NCBI GenBank assembly: GCA_947561715.1
Contig: OX387203.1
Span: forward strand, 124,001 to 188,000
DNA from: Ascidia mentula
Taxonomy: Eukaryota; Chordata; Ascidiacea; Phlebobranchia; Ascidiidae
Direction: 5' to 3'
DNA length: 64,000 bases
Below the pieces are notes generated by a model that ran no database searches, was not told the DNA's origin, and saw only the letters and a list, made by a program, of their open reading frames with translations. The position numbers were made by a program, and so were the translations under genes. Below, piece after piece: positions 23,369-36,542 of the stretch. Position 1 is the first letter of the stretch. Every line of letters begins with the position of its first letter.

Positions 23369-26300
23369 ATGAATTGGAAAACTTCCTTTCTGTTGATGAC
23401 TTGGACTTTCCTCGGTTTGTTGAGGTTTTCAACACAGAATATCAGTAAGCAATAAATTATTGTTCTTTCTCGCTGAATAAATCGCTTTTGGAAATATGAG
23501 ATGCATGTTGGGGCAAAGTAACGGGTCGTGACGTCACGTAAAAGGTTACCCAGCTTTCAAAGCAGTGACCGCGTGTGTGTAAACAGTTGTTTAGGACATA
23601 GTTTCAGTTGCACGCAGATACCCTGCATGTAAACCCGTGTCCGCGTGGATAGATGGTGGCCGACTTCCTACGTTTGAACTTTTCTAAATTAATTGAAGGA
23701 AGTTTTCTGTAAAGTCACGTGACACGATTGAGTTTGGGGCAAAAACGTCGCAAATTTACGGTCAACTAAAACACCGCGAATTGTTTTCGGTTTCTATTGT
23801 GTCTGTGACGTCATACACGAATGTTACATATGTATTTCGCGTCATGCAGTTAAATTTAAACTATAAAGGGTGACAATTAATCGTGGTTAGATTTAACTTC
23901 GCTGCCTCGCATTTGAGTGATGATGTGTTCCTCCCCACACAGGTGTCTGTCAATCCTGTACCGCCCAACTATCCTCACTCAACCACTCTGTGAACGTCGT
24001 TCAATGCCCGGCTAACTGCTGGTCCCAGGCCGCAGGAGTTTGTGGAAGCGGGCCCTACACATCAGGATCAATTTGCCGAGCTGCCATGCACGCTGGGGTT
24101 GTCTCAAGTAAGTCTCAAGTGTATTGCGTCACCACTTCTTACGTCATTGGTTATTACATCATTTATCAATCAAAGTGAATCCCTTTTAAGCACAACTAAC
24201 TTTCCCACAAGTTCTTTTAATGATTCTTGCTGTTCAAGTATTTCAGTTTGTGACGTCATAGTGGCATGGGTGGTTTAGACAATGCATCATTTTCGTTTTA
24301 GAATGACATGTAAAAAAATCCATTAATTTCCGTGAAACGCGATGGATGTTAAATTCACTGAAATTATCCACAATGTTTAACAAATTTTAAAAGGAATTTT
24401 TGTGCTGTTCTGCTCTGTCCGGTGCAGGATTTACAAATCCGTTCGGTTTTCTCGAAAATACATTTCAAATTATTTTTGTGTCTGGAATTACCAGAGGTCA
24501 CAATAGCTCATGGGTCGTGTTTAAATCATAATCCACTCGTCCTATCGCCGCGTATCCCACGTTACACATTCTGTGAAAGCAAACATTCATATTTATTGTT
24601 TTTACGAATAACAAAAAGTAATATGGGGAAAATATTTTTCATACAAAGTCCAGAAGGGACCACAATTTTATTCTAATGAGAAAATCTCCACCAACATTTC
24701 TGTTCATCTCACAATGAAATAACTCGAAAGCGGAATATCTTCATCCGGTCTGAAATTTTTTAAATAATTCCCTTTTTCCACCATCAGACTCTGGTGGAAT
24801 TGTGACTGTTTATAAAACCGGTTTGGCGAACGCGACAGGAAATTTTTCGTACGGAATCAATTCATCTACTTGCCCTGGGGAAGCTGAAGGTTACAATTTC
24901 CAAGGTGTGGAATCTTAAAGAAAACCTCTAAGCTTAAATGTTAAATTTTTTTGTTGAGAAATGTGAAAAAAATTTTCTTTAAATTTCTTCCAAGTTTTGT
25001 CAATCTTTTAAACAATCTTCAAAGCTCCAATAAATATTTCTGTGACGTAGCAACATGCGAAACTACGGGAGATCCCCAGTATGGAGTGACATCACTGCGC
25101 TGCCCTGCCAACTGCGCGGGCCAGGCAGTCTGTGGCTCCGGACCCTACGCCAGCTCATCCTCTATCTGTGTGGCCGCCATTCACGCTGGCGTCATCACAA
25201 GTACGTTTGTGACGTAATAATTATATTTATAATATATTATATTGTGACGAAAGACATCTGTCTGTTCGAATCCCAAGTACATCATTTGAATCAAAATAAA
25301 AACTTAGAAAATATTAATTTTCAATTTCACGCCCCTGTTTAAAAATCACGACTGGATTGTCTTTAGTTCCGGAATAATTCGCGTCGTGATTGACGCTACC
25401 GCTCTAATACCGCATGCGCTGACTTATCGTCCTCAAACTGCACCTTGCAGTTCTTCAAAATTTCCTTTAAAATTTTCACGAAACCGGGCCAGGAAAAATA
25501 GATTGGTTCTGGTAAACGCTCCAGTAAGTTTCGTTAAAGCAAAGTGGGTCCATTATATTTGTATATCAACAAGGTTTCATTGAACAGGTAAAACCTAGTC
25601 ATTGTGTGTTTTTGGATGGGAATGTTTCTGGACTTAAACCCAAAGCCAGTGCATCCAATTTTCAAAGCTCCGATCACACAAACCTAGTGTTGATAATCCC
25701 TGACCTATAATGACCTTGGAATATGCTAAAGGTTTTAGGGCGCCTCAGTGATGACCTTGCTCCGATGAGCTTTCCGGGTATACTCCGTTATGGAGCCTCG
25801 CAATTCGCCAAGATCAAAGGTTTCAAATAGGGATCCACCGAAACTAAGGTTTTGATAATTGTTCGGTTTCGGCCGAGTAAAAACATTGCTGTTTTGGTGC
25901 ATCCCCTACTTCCAACCCTGAACTATGTTGCAATCATAAAATGTCACCAAATATATTTCGCGATAGAAATAAACTGTAGTTGTTACGCTGAAAAAAAAAA
26001 ACAGAATAATACCGAGGCGGACAAATAAGCAGACCTTATTCGGAACAATGGCATCCAGTGACGAAACAATAGCAATTACATGAACAATGGCATTAGCCTT
26101 TCAAACTTTACAATGAATGAATCACGAAAATTCTCGGTTTCGCAAAAAACAAAAAACTTAACTTGGAATTTTTGAATGCTTCGTGTGTCCGAAAGAAAAG
26201 CCGTCTAGGGGCCGCGTGTTTGAGATTTAATTTAATCCACGACATCCAAGCACTTTTCTACCGTATTTACCCGACGCGCGCTCAAAACTAAAATCACAGA

Positions 26301-29300
26301 CAGATCTAAAACAAACCCAAAACGTCACAAACCTATGTAATTTGGGGAAGGATTCTGCGGGATTGCAGGAATCCGAGGAATAATTGAGGTACTAACCATG
26401 TTTTCCAGACGCAGGCGGGAATGTTCGGATCATCAGAAGACCGGGTCTATCTTCTTATGCGGTTTCTACACAGAACGGTGTAACATCTCAAACCTGCGCT
26501 ACGTCATCAACTTCGTTCATCTTCAACAATTCCCTACCGAGTATGACGTCATTAAATATTACGTTGATAATCGGTGATAACCATGGCAACGTTAACAAAA
26601 CAAACTTTATCTAAGCCAAGCAGTGCCCGCTTCAACCCAACCCAACATAAACTATAAAATTAACGAGCGCAACCTATAGCAGAATAATCAATCGTGGACA
26701 ATCCGAGCATTCTATCATCTCATTGCCCTTGTGACATCACAGAGGACGCGTTTCCGGCGAGGCTCATGAGCGATTAGCTTTACTTATTATCCCCCCCCCC
26801 CCAAATCAATATTTTGCAAAAACGTTTCATTTTTTCAACAGTTTTATAGAATCTGACTTTTAAGATAATAAAACGTCAACCAATTCGATCCACACAAAAA
26901 CACATCTAACCACAGTAAACACATATTCCTTATGCATGAATTGTCCGGGCGTCACGTGATGTTACGTCATACTATTCACCCATTCCCGTGTAATTTCCAG
27001 CTGATGAATGCCAGACGGCCACTTGCGGGGCGGGAAGCTGTACACAAGCAATCAACGCTTATTACTGCAGTTGTGACTCAGGCTACACTGGAACGAACTG
27101 CGAGACAGGTAAACATTAAATATTTATAATGAAACGGATGACGTCAGCTAAAGATGACGAAACGTTAAAACGTCCCGAAAACATTTTTAACAGTAATAAT
27201 GATTTTGGTAAATTAAGCATTTTGTGATGAAGATTTTTTGTTGTAAAAGTTTTTGAAACACATCAGATGCTCAAAGGATTTCCCCCAAAGAATTCTCAGT
27301 TATTTTTCCAAACAAAACTTTTGTTCCATTGCAGACATCGTGGATTGCGTCCCAAATCTGTGCCAGAATGGAGGGAACTGTACAGATTTGGTGAACGATT
27401 ATAAGTGCTCCTGTAGTTTCGGTTACGATGGGAAGAATTGCTCAAATTGTAAGAAGAAATAATGTTTTAAAAAAATTTGAGGCTTTTTTTGTATTTTAAC
27501 GGCGACGTCACGTGTTTCGGGTTAGCCAATCAGAGCGATTGTTTTTGATGAAGAAGTAACAATAATTTGAATTGTGTAAGCAGCAGACAGATGGCCACTG
27601 TTTCGACCTAAACATAACAATAAGTTCGACTTAAATCTTGTTGTCAAAGAAATGTTGGTGATGCAACCTTATGTTGAAGCAATAACCTTACGTGAGAGTT
27701 ACCTTATGGCGATGCGTGTGAGCCCAGGGTGACGACTCTTGTCTTCGTCCCCAGATATCGGAAAATGTTTCATAAAACCTTGTCAGTTTGGAGGAACCTG
27801 CGTTAACGGAACTGACACAAATTACACGTGCATCTGCATGCCTGGATACGATGGAATCAACTGCGAAAATGGTAAAAAACTGGTTCCCTGTTTGTATCCA
27901 CGTGGGGGGATAAACACGTGATCTTATGATACGAGTTGTCATCGAGTTGTGGCTTCTTCATTGTTTTACCAAACAGCAACGAAGTCCAGTGCAATACACG
28001 ATAGCACATAACAATGTCTTGGGACTCACAACAATGTATTTAACCACAATCATGCAAGTTGTTACCAAACCTGAGGGTCGAAGGTTCGAACCCCGGGCAG
28101 GGATAACATGATGTTTGATGTTCAGATATCAACGAGTGCGATCCCAACCCCTGTGTGTCCGGTGGAACTTGCGACGATCACGTGAATTCCTACACCTGCA
28201 CTTGTCCGAAAGGGTATAGTGGACCGACTTGCGCCAACAGTAAGTAATGTCAAGCGAGTTTCTCCATCGCTGAACCTGAATGCCTCGGCTATATATAAAG
28301 TTGTATAAAACACACATATAAATAATTTATGATGAATAGTGACGTCAACAAATTGCGCCTTCCGCGGTTTTGTGAAACGAACCCGATATTTGCGCAAATT
28401 TGTCGCGTGACGTCGTCTCAGTCATCCCATTGTTGTCGACGTCATATTTATTGACTTCAGAATACTTTTCAGTTAATATTCCGATTGCGACGTTGGTGTC
28501 GTTGCCTTTATTCGCCCAGATCATCAAACCTGAACAATCACAAATTCCGAACGCGCCGGCAAGAAGTTATTTTATCTGCAGTTGTCGTGGCAACAAAAAA
28601 TAAATTCAAAAAGAACAAAGCAGTAAAATACAAAACAATCGTTTGCAGAGACACGAGACGCTCGTCTACGCTCTCATATTAATTGTTTGTTTTTAATATA
28701 AAACTGTATAAAGCATAGGCTTGTTTCTTATACATTATCTTATACAGAGATTCCAAAATATTGGTTTAGATGTTGTTGGATGATGGCAAGATTGCTTTTA
28801 GCGAATTTTAATAACAAACTGCGTGGACTTCAACCAGTTGGAGAAATAAAACGAGTTATCACGAACGACAATTCATCTCCAACTAAACGACCAACGCCAT
28901 AAATATCTTCATTAAATATTTTCAGGTTTTCGTGATAACATTTTCAATATTATTTAATACAGCGGATAACGAGTGCGCATCGTTTCCGTGCCTCAATGGG
29001 GGTACCTGTCAAGATCTTGTGCTCGCGTTCAACTGCACGTGTTTGCGCGGTTACAATGGAACTACATGTGAGATTGGTAAGAAATGCTGACTCATCACAA
29101 TTTTTTCGCCACTTTTAGGGTTTTTGTTTAAAGTGTTTTAATTTGAGACAAAAGGTAGAAACAAGCGTTGTACAAATATCCAAATATCCTGTGTATGGAA
29201 AACTTCCAGTTGCTTTCAGTAAGTTCAACATTTTCATCAACAGCTTTAGGAAAATGCCACGGGGTAACGTGTTTACCTAACGGAGTGTGCGATTCCGAAA

Positions 29301-32300
29301 CTGGAAGTTGTAAATGCAAACCGGGTTACTCTGCTACGCCACCTACCGGAATTCCAACTTCATGTGATTGTGAGTCGATGATCACGAGTTGTTTTTCACA
29401 AACTGTTCGAGCGCATTTTCACTCTATTTAAACAATTTTAGTGAACAGGAAAAAACGCACTTCTGTAAAATAAACGCTATTGCGTACAGAGGTGGTAATG
29501 TTCAACATATAAAAGTGGTGACAACAAACGAATTTACTCAAACATTAACCAATTATTGACAAACTAAGCGACAAAATTTAAAAACAAAAACAATAGTTTA
29601 ATTATTGAACTTCTTACTCATAATAAAGCAAATAACAATGTGTTGTTACGTCACAGTGAGATGTGCTGCGTTCAAAGAAGCAAATTTAACTTTCCCAGAA
29701 ACTTCAATCGGGTCGAACGTGTTTTCGATCGAAAAGTGCCGAGACGGTATGATTATCACGTCATAATTAGCTATTTTTCTTAATCGCTTTGCAATTATGC
29801 CCAATTTATCAATCTAAGTTTAATTTTAGATTTTTAGTTCACCTGAAGGTTCTTTTAATGCCAACTTGACAAAAATAAAGTTCAGTCCCTATAATAGCTA
29901 CTACACCTATAAACCCCGACTTTCAATCAATCCCGAACCTATTCTATCTGTTCTGCTGCGCTGCGTCGTCTAGCGGTAGTAGTAAATGCGGTTAAATGTT
30001 GGCAGGTCGGGCGGAGGCTTCCGCCTCGTGTGCTATTGGGAAGGATACTGGGAAACCAACTGCAAATTTCACCAACATTGTATCGGTCCCTTGCACCAGC
30101 ACCACCGCTGACGTCATATCCAGTGTAAGTGATGCTCATTAGTGCCACCTAGCGGTTTAAATGCGCTTTGCAACGAAACCATTTGTTTGGATTCAACATC
30201 AAAAGTTGAGAACCTTATCGGGGGATTTTTCGTTATATGACCTTGTAACCACGGCAGATAAACGTCACTGACCCGGCAACCGTGACAACCAAGGTCGTCG
30301 AAACGTCATTAACACAATTGGCGATTGTGGCGACATCAGCACAGAACACGTCATCAGCTCCAATCTCGGCCAGCGACACCCAGAAGGCGATCGATATCCT
30401 GCTGGTTTTCAACAACACGGACGCTTCAGCGGTGGCGGTAAGACGAGTAACCATGGTGATGTAACGACGTCACAACTTATGACGTCATGTTAATTTTCCA
30501 CGATAAGTGTTGTTATCAATCATTACAAGTGCTTGTGCGGGATTCGAACTCTCAACCTTTTGTTTCAGATCACAGCAAACGCTTTGTACGACAGCATAGC
30601 AGTTGTGAGCGTCCTGGCTGTTTCCGTTGTTGCAACTGGAAATCAAACACAACAAGCAAAGTAAGTAACCCGGACCACTTAAATATCAACATTCATGTCA
30701 GAAGAAACAAATACAGCAGCAGATCATAATCCCGCATAACATTTCACCTGTTAACCAACCCACTCGCTCGGGGATTCGAACCCATAACCCTTGTACTTTA
30801 TTTTATGAAGGCAATCAAACCAACTGGTGTCCGTGCTCCAGGATTTCAGTCGACGAGTTGTGATTCCTCCAAGCGAAAATACGGTGACTCTCTCAACCAC
30901 CGACATTTCCTTGCAGGTAAAAATTTATTGGTGGAAAACCACAGAGTATTTCCGCATATCTTGTGGGAGGTCAAATTGTTTTGTTAAATACAAACAGAAT
31001 GCCATGGCAACAACATGAAAATTGTGTGACGTAGGACGATTTGTCGATAGGCAAGATGATGTGTTGTCATGGAAATGCCTGTGTTGTCATGGAAATAGAA
31101 AGGTTTTTACAATTTCAACTTCTGTCAATGTTGAAAGATCCATCACAAATGCTTAACCAACAATCTTAGACTTTTTCCAATGTCCATCAAAAACAAGTTA
31201 CTTTAACATAACATTTATGCGCTTAACTATCCCAAGGTGACCTTGCCAGTGAAGAACTCGTTGAATCAAACCAACAACGTCACTCTAACGCCATCCGGAA
31301 ACAAAACCCTCCCCATCGGTGCGGTCGTTCCGGGTTCATTAATCGATTCTCTGGCGACGACCTATCAGAACGTGCCACGTGTCACCTTTATCGTCTTCCT
31401 TAATGACACTCTCTTCAAACAAAACCAACCGAGCAAGAAAAAACCGACCACTGTGAGTTGGTTCTGCCACAATGATGTCGTCACAATTAACACTTATTAC
31501 GTCATACAGATAATTACCATCGAAATCGGTACGATAACCGATCTTCCACCAGGGAGCTCAATTGTTCTGACTTACAAACAAAACCTGACATATGGAGAAG
31601 GGAAGAAAGACAAGAACAACCCAACAAAGGTCATCACTATAGCAACCTAGTCACGTGTATAGAATTAAATTTAACCAGGTTTTTGTGCTCTGGATTTATT
31701 GACGTATCAAGTCGTCTTGTGGCGTAACAATAATATATTTGAATGAAATGGAACCCATGGTTTCTTACAGGCAGTTTATACGGATTATGAATGTGGAGGT
31801 TGGGACCAGATTACCCGAACTTTCACCAAACTCTGCACCTTCCACAATGGAACGACTGAGAAGAAATGTTTGTGCAACAAAGTCGGTAGTTTGTCCCTCC
31901 TCTTCGTAAGTACTAGTGGATAGTTGTGCTGTTTGAAAACGAGATGGCATCAGTAAATTAACGTAGGAGTTCGCGGACTTTGTAAATAAGGCCAGTGACG
32001 TCAGAAAGATTGGTTGCATGATTTTAACCCACAATAATAATTGTCGAACGTTTTCCCGGTGTAACTCGACCACGTGACATCAGTTTGCTTTGAATATTGA
32101 CAACAAATTTCGTCCCCAGCAATCGGAAATTCTCCCGTCCAGTTTCATCCAGGAATGGTTCAGCACAATCGGTTTGTCCGTCTCCAGCCTCGGTCTATTT
32201 CTGACAATCATCATTTATTCGGCGATTCCGTGAGTTATTACATCATAATTATACAAACCTTTGACCTTGAATGACCTCACTTTATAATATTTACGCATGA

Positions 32301-34032
32301 AACGCTCACTGTATCTGTGCCTATGAAACAGTAGCTTTAATGTAAAATGTCACAGCTGGTGGAGAACGGAGCGGGTAATCACGTGACCAAGTGCAGACCT
32401 GCCCACAACAACAGAAATCACATAAAATTTCCTCCCCCAGAGAACTCCGGATCCGTCAACCTTCCATCTTCCTCATCAACATCTGCATCTGTCTCCTAGC
32501 AACCAACCTCATATTCCTACTCGGTCTCTCGAACGTGAAACGCGACGCCGAGTGTTACGCCACAACCGTTCTGCTTCACTACTTTCTCCTCGCCGCTTGG
32601 TGCTGGATGACGTCAAATGGTTACAACATGTACAGAGCACTGGTTCAGGTTAGGGGATTTCCGAAATGGCGTTGTTTGCGATCAAAGTTCGTTGGTGACG
32701 TGACAAACAAACGATTGTTGTAATTGGTTTGACACAAGATTTCTATGTTCAGGTTATGTCCGCCAAGTCCAAGAACACGTGGAAATTCGCTGCCTTGTTT
32801 TCGTATGTACTGCCTCTAGTGGTGGTCGGTGTGACAGCAGGGGTTACCTTGATCCACTTAGATCCTCTACAACCTAACATAGGTAATTATATAACAGTTC
32901 CCATTCAATTGACAGGGATGAATGCCCATTATTACGTCACACACGTATTCGCAGGACAACCTCTTTTCCAATCCACGTACAGAGCTCGCAACATGTGTTG
33001 GCTTCAGACTCTTTCCCTCAGATATTCCTTCATAATCCCTGTAGGGATAATGGCTATAGCGAACTTGCTCTTCTGCTCATCCATCATAGTCCACCTCACC
33101 TGCAAGCGGGGAGCGGTAAGATCACGTGACAGCGTTGCTATAGTGACACCGAACCTTTTCTTTCGAAATGGTGGTTTAACTTTTTGTGCAATAAGCGAAG
33201 AAAAAAAAATACAAATACACATTACGTCACCACCAATGACGTCATATTATGAATGCAGATCCAGTCTTCTGCCGCCGAACGCACAACGTCTCATGACATG
33301 ATTGTTGCCGTGACACTCGTTGTCATGCTTGGAGTCACGTGGTTGTTTGGGTTCCTCATGTTGGTGGCTGACAATAAGATTTACCTGGAAATCACCTCGT
33401 GGATCTTCTGCATCTTTAATGTCTTCCAGGTGATTCCCCTAATTAGGTGTGGGCACATTCCAGGCCTCAAAGTAGGGACTTTCCCAACAAGTTTATTTAA
33501 CAAGGGGAACGAAGAGGCTGAAATTTATGATAAATAAGAGTTTAAACCATGTATTAAGCATTAAGTATACAGATATTGGGGAAAAAAATATTGAGTATAA
33601 AGATATTGAGTATAAAGATATTGAGTATAAAGATATTGAGTATAAAGATATTGAGTATAAAGATATTGGGGAAAAATTATTGAGTATAAAAATATTGAGT
33701 ATAAAGATATTAAGTATAAAGATATTGAGTATAAAGATATTGAGTATAAAAATATTGAGCATAAAGATATTGAGTATAAAAATATTGAGTATAAAAATAT
33801 TGAGTATAAAAATTTTGAGTATAAAGATATTGATCCGTTGTAATCACTTTCCCACCAGGGTTTTTTGATTTTCATCCTAAACTGTGTGAGACAAGACAAC
33901 GTCAGAGCTCTCTGGCTCCACCCAATGATGAGATGCTTGACGTGCGGAAATTATTACGCACCCAAACCAACAACATCAACAAAATCAACCTCTTCGCCCT
34001 ACACATCTCAAGTCAACTCGTCGAAGATTTAA
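23369..34032 (+). CDS. adhesion GPCR with LCCL and EGF domains (1138 aa, 24 exons)
   Basis: Exons: 23369-23444, 23943-24107, 24788-24904, 25051-25200, 26409-26540, 27001-27108, 27335-27448, 27755-27871, 28126-28239, 28963-29076, 29244-29369, 29657-29746, 30006-30124, 30258-30437, 30569-30660, 30811-30916, 31237-31452, 31510-31629, 31771-31905, 32120-32229, 32441-32648, 32753-33115, 33259-33429 and 33859-34032. Order: signal peptide; LCCL (26-119, VQCPANC...VCGSGPY); LCCL (120-213); six EGF-like modules (214-444), the fourth calcium-binding (DINEC); a HormR-like segment (FPETSIGS); GAIN-like region; GPS (753-797); seven TM helices (about 800-1090); short tail. The first twelve exon junctions are phase 1, the classic shuffled-module arrangement. 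The GPS keeps CLCN but has KVG where HLT is usual, so self-cleavage is unlikely. A large ectodomain receptor for adhesion or matrix sensing is inferred; the ligand is unknown. Possible poly(A) signals lie near 34945 and 34980. Confidence 0.93.
25828..25908. mobile_element. hAT-like miniature inverted-repeat element
   Basis: The ends TAGGGATCCACCGAAA and TTTTGGTGCATCCCCTA are imperfect inverted repeats of the TAGGGATGCACCGAAA type common in hAT/Charlie elements. About 80 bp, non-coding, in intron 4 of the adhesion GPCR gene. No clear 8-bp duplication was seen. Confidence 0.4.
33559..33835 (+). repeat. 15-bp minisatellite in the last intron of the adhesion GPCR gene
   Basis: About seventeen units of GAGTATAAAGATATT with single-base variants and two longer spacer units (GGGGAAAAA type). 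It lies between exons 23 and 24 and ends 23 bp before the acceptor. Confidence 0.94.
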
Positions 34033-36542
34033 ATCAGAAACATTTTCCGAACCCCATGACATTTATCCATGGAAATAACTTACGACCAACCAGGGTTCAA
34101 TGCCTGTATTTGTGTTTTGCATTTCCAGCCAATCTAATAGTGAAGTCTTTGTAGTCAACCTTCGTGCCCCATTAGCGGGGTGCAAACCCCACTTGAGAAA
34201 CACTGACTTAGCAACTCAATCGCGCTATCTCGCGGTCATTTTTTTTGGTAAACATCAAGCCTTTTAGCATAGCAATGCCCGTTATTTAAAACATTCTTTG
34301 CAGAAATTAATATTTTTTTAATTTGATTGTAATCAGATTGTATCAGCTTAGGTGTTTAAAACAACTAAGTTTGTTGAAAAAGATTCAGTCTTGATTGATA
34401 TCTTGTACATAGGAACTGATTTTTGATGAAATTTTGGTGTGAATTACGAGATATTTTATTGTGTTGTGTTTGGGGAGGAAAATACTACTACACCGGGTCA
34501 CAAAGTTTTTTCCAAACTTGATCCACATATAAGTCTGTGTAAAACAGAAATCTGTGTGAATTTCAATGATTAGGCGTGAACAGGGCAACCACCTGTTATT
34601 TTTGTTTATACATTTAAGTTGAAATACTGCACGAATATCGTAGCCTTAATATTCGCACAGATTTCTATGTTACATAGATTTACATGTGGATCAAGTTTGG
34701 GAAAACTTTGTGACCCGGTGTAGTAGTATTTTCTGTTTGGGGATCCTAATTGTGGCGATTCAACTTTTGATTTTTGGAGAACTTCCCATTGTTCACATGT
34801 AAATATTTCATCATTGTGTTTCTGACAAGTCGCAATTTTATTCTGGATAAGTTTAGACTAAAAGAAACTTCATAACTTCGCACAATTTAACCGCAGTAGA
34901 TGTTTGTTTTCACTGCACTTCATGCGCACCAATAATTACTGTAAATAAAACAAGTGATCCATCATGATTTCGTCATCTTTAAATAAAGCGGGAACGTTGG
35001 CCTACGGTGTGAACTCTGTTGGCCCTCATTCACCCGTTACAATTTAGAAGAGATTTATTTGGGGATGTCTCTAAATGAACTTCATTACTAAAAGTTTAAG
35101 GGTTTGGAAAGTCCCGTGGAAACCCCCTCGATACGTCACTGTGAGCCCCCAGATAGGATACGGTGTCGTTAGGGTCCCCAGACCTCCAGTTAAGAAATCT
35201 TGTTCAATTTCAAGTTCCACTTTTGCCGTCAACCCGTTGTGAACTTGACTGGAACAAGCACCATAATGACCTTGAAGTCTCAACGGGTACAAATGATGAC
35301 CTTGAAGTCCATTTGTTTTCGCGCCGAAATCTGCTTCGCACAAACAAATTTGCAAAATACGTGATTGCAACATCCCGACCAATGGATACGTAACAATACA
35401 CCGTTGTGACGTCGTGAGGTGAAACAATGGGGTTTTGAAAGCGGAGCGGATGAGGTTTGACGTTAATTGCCTTCTTACAGGAAACGAAACTTATTGAAGA
35501 AACAAAAATAGAATTGATTCGATCTGCAGAGAACCTGAAACCGTGGAAAGCATCGGCATTCTTAGTCCGGACCATCAGAGGTTTGTCCCGACTTTTATTG
35601 TTTAAAATCGGATTTCAATTTTGCATCAATCAGAAACTTCTACTGATATTCAATGACAAGAATGTTCAAGGAATGTTTGCAACGTCAGGAAACAGGGGTA
35701 AGAAAATATGTTTGAGGAAAATCACTGCAGACCTGAAACATTATCTGAAAATATTTCATAATCCACGGTTATCTTAAATCCTCCGCAGTAGAGGAAAGAT
35801 AAGATTCTATCGGTCAGGATTCTATCGGACTTCAAGTTCAGTGCGAATTTACTTTCGCAGAAAAAGGTTGTCGGCATTTTGCGTTTCAAGAATATTCATT
35901 TGTAGAGAAATATAAAGAAAAGCTGTTTTCGTGGAAACGTTTATTTAATCCCGACGCAAACGTTCGAATGAAAACTTCCTTAAGGTTTAAAATGAGTTGG
36001 GTTGTTTTGATGGAAGTTCCACCCGCGTTTAGTGGAAGGATATTTAACTCCCACGGTTTCCTCACACACGAACCAACCAATCAGAAGGGAGAATATCACT
36101 AGAGTGTTTACCAATGCGTACTGGACCTTTTTAAGCTAAACAATTTTAAGAAGTGGCGCGATGTTGAGTCAGATATATTCAAGATCAAATGGGATTTTTT
36201 AGTTTACAGAAAGCAGTTGTTCACAATCTTGAACTGTCTTTGAATTGAACCGAAGTTTTAGTTCTTTGGCAATTTTTTCTCGTCAGATCCCAGTGCAACT
36301 ATTTGCTGGGGTAAATTCTAAAGCATTGTTTTTATCACTGCTACCGTGTCTGTCTCACTTATCCAAGGTTGAGTGACGTAATAAATGACGTAACAACCAA
36401 GAACGAAACTTAAATTAAAATATTTTCCTTTTCAAAGAACTTAGCACTGCTTAGGTAGCTTTACGTTTGAAGTAATTTATTGATCAACGTTCGGACGTAT
36501 TGCTTCCTGTCATCCGATCCTCGGGGATATTAAGACGCTCTG
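34033..36542. other. intergenic region between adhesion GPCR and GPCR A
   Basis: It holds the 3' flank of the adhesion GPCR (AATAAA near 34945 and 34980), a 257-bp MITE, and one exon-like island at 35481-35580 (a good CTTACAG acceptor, then 33 open codons reading ETKLIEETKIELIRSAENL and so on). I cannot attach that island to either gene. Confidence 0.5.
34477..34733. mobile_element. MITE with about 80-bp inverted arms
   Basis: The arms start GAAAATACTACTACACCGGG and are mirrored at 34655-34733 with a few mismatches. TGTTTGGGGA flanks the unit on both sides (34467-34476 and 34734-34743), consistent with a roughly 10-bp target duplication. Non-coding; family not recognised. Confidence 0.75.

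Noticed and set aside
33493-33899. Repetitive Ile/Ser/Lys frames on both strands
   Set aside because: 15-bp minisatellite inside the last intron of the adhesion GPCR gene.
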